Program-made: the position numbers and the translations under genes
In this document: positions 17,501 to 21,805 of the stretch, piece after piece
How positions within the stretch are numbered: the stretch's first letter is position 1
Layout of the letters: every line of letters starts with the position of its first letter
Notes under the pieces: model-generated
Seen by the model: the letters and a program-made list of their open reading frames with translations, nothing else
What the model was told of the DNA's origin: nothing
Database searches by the model: none
NCBI GenBank assembly: GCA_035555315.1
Contig: DATMGU010000010.1
Span: forward strand, 1-64,000
DNA from: DATMGU01 sp035555315
GTDB taxonomy: Bacteria; Pseudomonadota; Alphaproteobacteria; ATCC43930; CGMCC-115725
Direction: 5' to 3'
Length of the DNA: 64,000 bases

Positions 17501-17827
17501 GCGGTTCTGCTGCAAACCTCGGTCAAGGTACTGTTGGCGGACGGCACGCTCGATCCTGAGTCCGAAAAGGCGGTGTTGAACGCCGCGACCGCTTTGGCGC
17601 TGGCCGATGACCGGGCGGGGCTCGAGACCTGGCGGCAGAAATACAGCGCCATCATGGACAAGACCCCGGACCGCGACGCCTTCCGCGTCGTCGCCGGCGA
17701 TCCCGGCGACGACGTGGTCAGCTTCCGCAACCTTGCCTCCAAGGTCGCGCAAGTGGGCGAACTGCAAAGCTTCATGACCGCCTACCGGCAGCGCCTGGCG
17801 AGCGACAAGCTCAGCGCTATCAATTAG
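14525..17827 (+). CDS. Large exported TPR protein with AMIN-like N-terminal repeats
   Basis: An 1,100-residue protein with a clear signal peptide (about 1-23). The first half holds three beta-rich segments of similar pattern, each ending in VLDL- or IIDL-type strands (about 40-138, 178-262, 310-408), which resemble AMIN envelope-targeting domains. The second half (about 540-1080) is almost wholly helical with TPR-like pairs (GPARLALARFYFANGMGPEAL, ARALAELGRTDDALKLL). It is translationally coupled to the MotB-like gene, so it may be a periplasmic scaffold that takes over wall anchoring or stator assembly. I do not recognise a named family; FimV/HubP-type proteins are only a loose comparison. 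Confidence 0.6.
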   Translation: MRGLPILVLAFLLALPMAQASAAASNTPTAASARQPLVARAGLHEGFGRLAIDVAEGGPDSSSIQASVEQNQLTIRFAAPVSGSVASLQRTLSPYITDLAIGPDGLSLSGTLRRPVALQQKSYSPKTFVLDLIDQPDVASNASPTVKNAKPATEAEPAQPASAKTAPIPKPATPLTARLAHHAGFDRLVIDGAKPVTIGEAGGAAVMRFAKPVAIDLAALGKLAPTDAGGPSLSEDGQTLTLPLPADRRLRPSQAGRQVVLDLLAPDPKLAAQAAAQAAAAKAAATAAAAEKSAPVAKPVVSQSTAAALPVRVLPIDGGAGVSLRFEWNDPVAAAVFRRKGKLWIAFDAPAKPVIDPLSPAARAVLSTILPIDQSAATLLRLEAAAGVNPSVRRSGTVWIIDLRVQPLKPDAPIEPKIGPGTPATAVSFPALDPSSPISVIDPDVGDTLFIVTLPQLGQGIDADLGFVDFETLASVQGLAFRPNSELVTIRSRPRFVEVTAAGGLTVSPPGDRNPTLASMTGTAPSVDKGPPRLFAFDAWRGPAGVDFSKQRQTLQQAVVDVPAADRGPARLALARFYFANGMGPEALGVLHAIEHDTPALATTADFHAMRGASELLVGDRDAAQTDLADAALDNDRDASLWRGAVALAKGDFPAAAKNFADGNSALATYPKPVRHRLTLDAAEASLQAGDIKVVEPLLASVLREAPMAGDLARARYLEGLRLEKAGDHDRAVKTWAEVSASDDGPSRARSTYASILDRLASGKLDRVDAIDQLQRLRFAWRGDDFEVTVLRKLAQLQVDDSDYRGGFRSFRTLLETYPDQAPAKGAAEEMQADFVGLFLGKSAENVAPLKALAVYDEFRELMPADERGQEITRKLIDRLVSVDLLDRAATLLDDQARNHLQGLEQARVAARLALVRLLDHKPDDALKALDIPVIQDLGPDLNRQRRELRARALAELGRTDDALKLLVGDASVDADRLRSDIYWHTQNWAAAAVLLQTSVKVLLADGTLDPESEKAVLNAATALALADDRAGLETWRQKYSAIMDKTPDRDAFRVVAGDPGDDVVSFRNLASKVAQVGELQSFMTAYRQRLASDKLSAIN

Positions 17828-17874
17828 AGGGACCGACGCGGGTAAACTAACGAACCAGCACCTGGGATCGAGCC

Positions 17875-18378
17875 ATGAACCGACATGAACGGCGGAAGGC
17901 CGAGAGTGTAGCGAAGATCCCCAAAGCAGATGGGCCACCCACGCCCTGTCTGGCATGCGGCATCAACTTCCCGTCGCAGCGTCGCTTTCGGGAGCATGTG
18001 TCAAGAGACCACCACATCCCCGACGGCCACCTCATCTACGATTTCGACAGAGTGCTTTATGACGTGACCGAGATCGATACGGTGGCGCTCCTGAATGCGC
18101 CCAAGTTTGGTCCCTTCCTCATCCCGTTGGATGAGAGGACGATGTGGGGTCTGTCGATGGCCCAGATCCATGAAGGCCGCCTGGAAACCATGACCCCAAT
18201 GGAGCTTCGACGGCCGGTCTTGGCAGTCGATCATTCCTCTCTCGGATATGTGCGGTTCATCGACGGGCATCACCGGATGACCAAGCTGCACCGCCTCGGA
18301 AGCCGGGAAGTCGAGGCCTATGTCGTCCCTGAAGGCGAGGTGGAGCCCTTTATCCAGCGAAGACGTCCCAACCCGTAA
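17875..18378 (+). CDS. C2H2 zinc-finger plus ParB-like domain protein, unknown role
   Basis: A 167-residue protein. Residues 25-46 form a classical C2H2 finger: C25-x2-C28, Phe at 32, Phe at 38, H41-x4-H46. The C-terminal part carries VRFIDGHHRMTKLHRLGSRE (G131-H-H-R134) followed by VEAYVVPEGE, the DGHHR pattern of ParB/sulfiredoxin-like domains. The finger has eukaryote-like spacing, unlike the Ros/MucR finger with its longer His spacing. The gene stands alone between the TPR gene and the leftward fliP block and looks like an insertion into flagellar DNA. It may bind nucleic acid. I do not recognise a described family. Confidence 0.6.
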   Translation: MNRHERRKAESVAKIPKADGPPTPCLACGINFPSQRRFREHVSRDHHIPDGHLIYDFDRVLYDVTEIDTVALLNAPKFGPFLIPLDERTMWGLSMAQIHEGRLETMTPMELRRPVLAVDHSSLGYVRFIDGHHRMTKLHRLGSREVEAYVVPEGEVEPFIQRRRPNP

Positions 18379-18415
18379 CCCCGGGCCTGGGCAAGCGCGG
18401 CAGGTCCCAGACGGT

Positions 18416-19180
18416 CTAAAGCGTGCCGAAGCTCTGCACCAAGGAGCCGGCGACCATGTACCAGCCGTCGATCAGCACGAAGAAGATCAGCTTGAAGGGC
18501 AGGGAGATGACGTTCGGCGGCAAGCTTACGATACCCATCGACATGATCAGCGACGCCACCACCATGTCGATGACCAGGAACGGCAGGTACAGCAGAAAGC
18601 CGATCTCGAAAGCGCGTCGCAGCTCGCTGATCATGAAGGCCGGCACCAGCGCCCGCAGCGGCACGTCAGCCACGGTGGCGGCTTCCGGCAGCTTCGCCAT
18701 GTCCATGAACAGCTTCAGATCCTGCGGCCGGACATGGTCGGTCATGAATTTGTGCACCGGCGCCACCGTGCGCAGCACCGCGTCGGTTTCGTTGATCTGT
18801 TCGGCGATCAGCGGTTCGATGCCGTCGTGATAGGCCTGCTCCAAGGTCGGTGCCATGACGAACCCGGATAGGAACAGCGCCAGGCTCAGCAGCACCACGT
18901 TGGGCGGCGTCTGCTGGATGCCGAGAGCGCTGCGCAGGAACGACAGCACGATGATGATGCGCGTGAAGGACGTCACCGTGACCAGGATGCCGGGCACCAG
19001 GCTGAGGATCGTAGTAAGTGCGACCAACTGGACGATCCGCCCGGTCGACGAGCCGCCATCGCCGAGATCGAGCGTCACGGTCTGAGCCAAGGCCGGTGCT
19101 GCCAGCGACAGGGTGGCGAGGAGGGCCGCGGCCGCGAACAGAAACGCCGTGTTGACAGGGGTGTGGGCGAACCTGGTCAT
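18416..19180 (-). CDS. fliP: FliP flagellar export gate protein
   Basis: A 254-residue export-gate subunit that forms the pore with FliQ and FliR. A cleavable signal peptide (to about residue 32) is followed by the highly conserved LVPGILVTVTSFTRIIIVLS and the segment LRSALGIQQTPPNVVLLSLALFLSGFVMAP. The C-terminal part keeps LVPAFMISELRRAFEIGFLLYLPFLVIDMVVASLIMSMG. Length and motifs are normal. It overlaps fliO by 4 bases and is transcribed leftward, divergent from fliE-fliQ-fliR. It ends facing the C2H2/ParB-like gene. Confidence 0.96.
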   Translation of the reverse strand: MTRFAHTPVNTAFLFAAAALLATLSLAAPALAQTVTLDLGDGGSSTGRIVQLVALTTILSLVPGILVTVTSFTRIIIVLSFLRSALGIQQTPPNVVLLSLALFLSGFVMAPTLEQAYHDGIEPLIAEQINETDAVLRTVAPVHKFMTDHVRPQDLKLFMDMAKLPEAATVADVPLRALVPAFMISELRRAFEIGFLLYLPFLVIDMVVASLIMSMGIVSLPPNVISLPFKLIFFVLIDGWYMVAGSLVQSFGTL

Positions 19181-19494
19181 GAGGCCCCGCCGGCAAGGTG
19201 CGCGGCGAAGCTGGTATTCGGATCGGCGGGATCGGCCGGGATGCCCCGCTCGATCACGACATCCTGACCGGGCCCCAGCAGAACCAGGTGCTCGACCCCG
19301 TCGCGGCGCAGCAGCACCAACCGGCGCTTGGCGTCGATCGACGTGACTTCGACGATGCTGAGCCGGCGTGTGGCGCCGCGGCGGACCAGCATACCGCCAC
19401 CCGCGTAACGCCGCGCCAGCCAGGCGCAGGCGGCGATCAAGGCGACGACAAAGGCCAGCGCCAAAAGAAACCGCGCATAGCTATCCATGCCCAA
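19177..19494 (-). CDS. fliO: FliO flagellar biosynthesis protein
   Basis: A 105-residue protein with one N-terminal membrane segment (LLALAFVVALIAACAWLARRY) followed by a small beta domain (RRLSIVEVTSIDAKRRLVLLRRDGVEHLVLLGPGQDVVIERGI). This is the layout of FliO, which helps FliP assemble into the export gate. It precedes fliP with a 4-base overlap. The upstream gene ends 3 bases before its start. FliO proteins vary in sequence, but the LVLLRRDGVEHLVLLGP pattern and position make the call firm. Confidence 0.85.
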   Translation of the reverse strand: MGMDSYARFLLALAFVVALIAACAWLARRYAGGGMLVRRGATRRLSIVEVTSIDAKRRLVLLRRDGVEHLVLLGPGQDVVIERGIPADPADPNTSFAAHLAGGAS

Positions 19495-19496
19495 AG

Positions 19497-19850
19497 CTAG
19501 ACACCTTTTGTTGATTGGCCGGCCGTTGATTGGCCGACTGTTGATTGGCCGACTGTTGAAGCGCCGGCGGATGGGATTTCCGGGACGGGGCCGGCATGGC
19601 GGCGCAGCGCGGCCGCGAGGTCGGTCATGGCCCCAAGCAAATCCTCCAGATCTTCCGTCGACCGGCCGGGCAGCGATTCGGCGATTTGGCAGATCCGGGC
19701 GATGTCGTCCGTTAGTCCGTCAAGTTGTGGGCCTGGGCCATCAAGCGGGGGCTGGTCCCCACCGATCAGCGCATGCGCGGTGGCGATCCGCCGCCGGATA
19801 TGGGTGATTCGGTGGTCGAGTTCCTCCATTTGACGGGAAGGCTCGGTCAT
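19497..19850 (-). CDS. Hypothetical protein in the fliOP operon
   Basis: A 117-residue protein that I do not recognise. It is mostly helical: an N-terminal helix with a heptad-like pattern (MEELDHRITHIRRRIATAHALI), a second helical stretch (LTDDIARICQIAESL, TEDLEDLLGAMTDLAAALRRH), and a C-terminal tail made of STVGQ pentapeptides coded by 15-bp tandem repeats. It has no signal peptide or membrane segment. It overlaps flhX by 4 bases and ends 2 bases before fliO, so it belongs to the operon and probably has a role in flagellar export or its chaperoning. Confidence 0.55.
   Translation of the reverse strand: MTEPSRQMEELDHRITHIRRRIATAHALIGGDQPPLDGPGPQLDGLTDDIARICQIAESLPGRSTEDLEDLLGAMTDLAAALRRHAGPVPEIPSAGASTVGQSTVGQSTAGQSTKGV
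19511..19555 (-). repeat. 15-bp tandem repeats at the 3' end of the hypothetical gene
   Basis: Three units of TTGATTGGCCGACTG (plus strand) occupy 19511-19525, 19526-19540 and 19541-19555; the last two are identical. They encode the pentapeptide STVGQ or STAGQ at the extreme C-terminus. Confidence 0.92.
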
Positions 19851-20140
19851 GGCGCCGAGGCCGCGGCGTTTTCGAAGCTTGCGAGTTCCGCGCGGTAGAC
19901 ATGCGACAGGATCTCGGCGACCGCCGCGAAGGCGACGAGCGGGATCTCGGCGCCGAGCTCCAAGGCCTCCAGGATTTCGACCAGATCGGCGTCCTCACGT
20001 ACTTTGACGCCATGCTGAAAGGCGATCTCGACGATCTGCTCGGCCAAGGCGCCTCGGCCGGTCGCGATGATCGTCGGAATATCCGGTTTCGCCGGATCGA
20101 AGGCGAGGGCTACGGCTTTCTCGTCCATCTGCCAATCCAT
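19847..20140 (-). CDS. FlhX, stand-alone FlhB C-terminal-like export protein
   Basis: A protein of about 97 residues matching the cytoplasmic domain of FlhB/YscU export-switch proteins without the membrane part. The segment IIATGRGALAEQIVEIAFQH, then GVKVREDADLVEILEALELGAEIPLVAFAAVAEIL, is the family signature. The autocleavage NPTH motif of true FlhB is replaced by DIPTIIATG. Such FlhX proteins can partly stand in for the FlhB C-domain in other bacteria. The ATG at 20140 is chosen because the 14 residues before it (from 20182) look unrelated and neither start has a strong ribosome binding site. A full-length flhB is not in the window. Confidence 0.8.
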   Translation of the reverse strand: MDWQMDEKAVALAFDPAKPDIPTIIATGRGALAEQIVEIAFQHGVKVREDADLVEILEALELGAEIPLVAFAAVAEILSHVYRAELASFENAAASAP

Positions 20141-20253
20141 CGGTTGATCGCCGCCGTGAACGCGCTGCGACGCCCGAACCATGGGCCGATATGGTTAACA
20201 AATGCTTCGTGGCGGTCGACGGGGCGATGTTTCATGGAAAATCGCGGGGGACG

Positions 20254-20268
20254 TTAAGACGGCCTTAA
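20254..20268 (+). promoter_or_regulatory. Perfect CtrA box in the flhX-fliE gap
   Basis: TTAAGACGGCCTTAA matches TTAA-N7-TTAA exactly, in the gap between the divergent flhX block and fliE. It lies 109 bases upstream of fliE and 28 bases before the FlbD-element-like palindrome, so both regulators could meet here. Confidence 0.75.
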
Positions 20269-20296
20269 CCGCTTTCCGGGCCATATGTAACGACCC

Positions 20297-20309
20297 GGCA
20301 AAAATTGCC
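20297..20309 (+). promoter_or_regulatory. FlbD-element-like palindrome upstream of fliE
   Basis: GGCAAAAATTGCC within CCGGCAAAAATTGCCG. The 13-bp core is identical to the copy at 6786-6798 upstream of fliF. It lies 68 bases upstream of the fliE ATG, a position where FlbD could act as activator or repressor. Confidence 0.55.
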
Positions 20310-20377
20310 GTGGCTGAATTCCGCGAAGGTCAAGGCGCTTCGCGGTTGATCGATCGCGGCAAAAGGATCGTCCGGCA

Positions 20378-20695
20378 ATGACCATCAGTCTTTCGCAAGC
20401 CACTTCCGCTTATGCGCATGCCCTGAAGAGCACCGCTTTGACGCAGCCGGACGCGACGACGGCGACGCCGACCGGCGGTGGCAGCTTCGCCGACCTGGTC
20501 AAATCGTCGCTGACCGATGCGATCGACGCGCAGCACCAGGGTGAGCAATTGAGCATGAAGGCCGCGACCGGCAAGGCGGACCTGACCCAGGTCGTCACCG
20601 CCGTTACCAATGCCGAGGTGACCCTGCAAACCGTCGTCGCCGTCCGCGACAAGGTCGTTACCGCCTACCAGGACATCCTGCGCATGGCGATCTGA
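20378..20695 (+). CDS. fliE: FliE hook-basal body protein
   Basis: A 105-residue FliE, which joins the MS ring to the rod. The C-terminal signature is clear: GSFADLVKSSLTDAIDAQHQ, then EVTLQTVVAVRDKVVTAYQDILRMAI. The N-terminal part is variable. It is the first gene of a rightward unit fliE-fliQ-fliR-cckA. In many relatives flgB and flgC precede fliE in the same operon; here the upstream gene is instead the divergent flhX. A CtrA box and an FlbD-element-like palindrome lie in the upstream gap. Confidence 0.93.
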   Translation: MTISLSQATSAYAHALKSTALTQPDATTATPTGGGSFADLVKSSLTDAIDAQHQGEQLSMKAATGKADLTQVVTAVTNAEVTLQTVVAVRDKVVTAYQDILRMAI

Positions 20696-20709
20696 CGCAC
20701 GCAGCCCAG

Positions 20710-20769
20710 GGCTTTCGTGATGAATTCGGGGCTTTCGCGATGAATTCGAGGCTTTCGCGATGAATGCGG
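20710..20769 (+). repeat. Three 20-bp tandem repeats with nested mini-ORFs before fliQ
   Basis: Three 20-bp units, GGCTTTCGCGATGAATTCGA and close variants, occupy 20710-20729, 20730-20749 and 20750-20769. Each contains an ATG (20720, 20740, 20760); the third is the fliQ start. The first two ATGs open 7-codon frames (MNSGLSR, MNSRLSR), each ending in a TGA that overlaps the next ATG by 4 bases (ATGA), so the units form a chain of coupled mini-ORFs leading into fliQ. Confidence 0.9.
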
Positions 20770-21026
20770 ATACGGTTCTCGACCTGGCGCGGGAGACGAT
20801 CTTCGTCACCCTGAAGCTGGGAGCGCCCTGTATGCTGCTCGCTCTCGGTATCGGTCTGGTCGTGTCGTTGTTCCAGGCGCTGACCCAAATTCAGGAGCAG
20901 ACGCTGACCTTCGTGCCAAAGATCGTGGTCATCTTCCTGTCGCTGATCGTGCTGCTGCCCTTCATGTTGACCACCTTGCAGACCTTTACCCAGGGGTTGG
21001 CCGACCGCATCATCAGCGGCAACTGA
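20760..21026 (+). CDS. fliQ: FliQ flagellar export gate protein
   Basis: An 88-residue protein with two membrane helices, the normal size for FliQ. The sequence LKLGAPCMLLALGIGLVVSLFQALTQIQEQTLTFVPKIVVIFLS is the family hallmark. It assembles with FliP and FliR into the export gate. The start codon lies in the third of three 20-bp repeats and overlaps the stop of an upstream mini-ORF by 4 bases. No good ribosome binding site stands before this ATG, so translation may depend on that coupling. fliR follows after 8 bases. Confidence 0.95.
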   Translation: MNADTVLDLARETIFVTLKLGAPCMLLALGIGLVVSLFQALTQIQEQTLTFVPKIVVIFLSLIVLLPFMLTTLQTFTQGLADRIISGN

Positions 21027-21034
21027 GGGTACCG

Positions 21035-21805
21035 ATGCTGGCCCAACTGATCCCGGCCAACCTGTTCGCGGCGTTTCTGGTGTTTTCCCGCATCGGCACC
21101 GCGATGAGTTTCCTGCCCGGTTTCAGCGATCTTTACGTGCCGACCCGCGTTCGCCTGGTCATGGCCCTGGCGATCACCGTATTGCTGACACCGGTGCTGA
21201 GTTCGACCGGTGGCGGGCTGCCGGCGCTGCCGACCCAGCCGATGCAGGTCTTCCTGCTGGTCGGCGGCGAGATCGTCGTCGGTCTGTTCCTGGGATTGAT
21301 CTCCCGCATCCTGATGGCGGCTCTGGAGACCGCCGGCATGATCATTTCCCTGAACATGAACCTGTCGAACGCGTTGATCTTCAACCCGGCCCAGCAGACC
21401 CAGGAATCGCTGGCCGGAAGTTTGATGGCGTTGATCGGCGTTACCCTGCTGTTCGTGACCGATCTGCATCATCTGATGTTGAGCGCCCTGGTCGACAGCT
21501 ATTCGCTGTTCCGCCCGGGCATGGCGTTGCCGATGGCGGACATGTCGCGGGCGATCGCCATGATGGTGGGGCGCAGCTTCACCATCGCAATTGAATTGGC
21601 CGCCCCCTTCATGATCATCGGGGTCGCCTTCTACGCCGTGGCCGGATTGCTATCCCGGCTGATGCCGCAACTGCAGATCTTTTTTGTGGCGTTACCGCTT
21701 CAAATCATGGGGGGATTCGCGATGCTGACCATGACCTTGTCGGCCATCATGCTGTGGTATCTGAAGACCTTTCAGGATGTCTTTCTCAGCTTGGCGCGGC
21801 CATGA
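21035..21805 (+). CDS. fliR: FliR flagellar export gate protein
   Basis: A 256-residue polytopic FliR with the expected six or so membrane segments. Recognisable regions include the start LIPANLFAAFLVFSRIGTAMSFLPGF, VPTRVRLVMALAITVLLTPVL, VVGLFLGLISRILMAALETAG and QTQESLAGSLMALIGVTLLFVTDLHHLMLSAL. The C-terminus (GGFAMLTMTLSAIMLWYLKTFQDVF) is complete. In related genomes flhB usually follows; here the stop codon overlaps the cckA start by 4 bases instead. Confidence 0.95.
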   Translation: MLAQLIPANLFAAFLVFSRIGTAMSFLPGFSDLYVPTRVRLVMALAITVLLTPVLSSTGGGLPALPTQPMQVFLLVGGEIVVGLFLGLISRILMAALETAGMIISLNMNLSNALIFNPAQQTQESLAGSLMALIGVTLLFVTDLHHLMLSALVDSYSLFRPGMALPMADMSRAIAMMVGRSFTIAIELAAPFMIIGVAFYAVAGLLSRLMPQLQIFFVALPLQIMGGFAMLTMTLSAIMLWYLKTFQDVFLSLARP

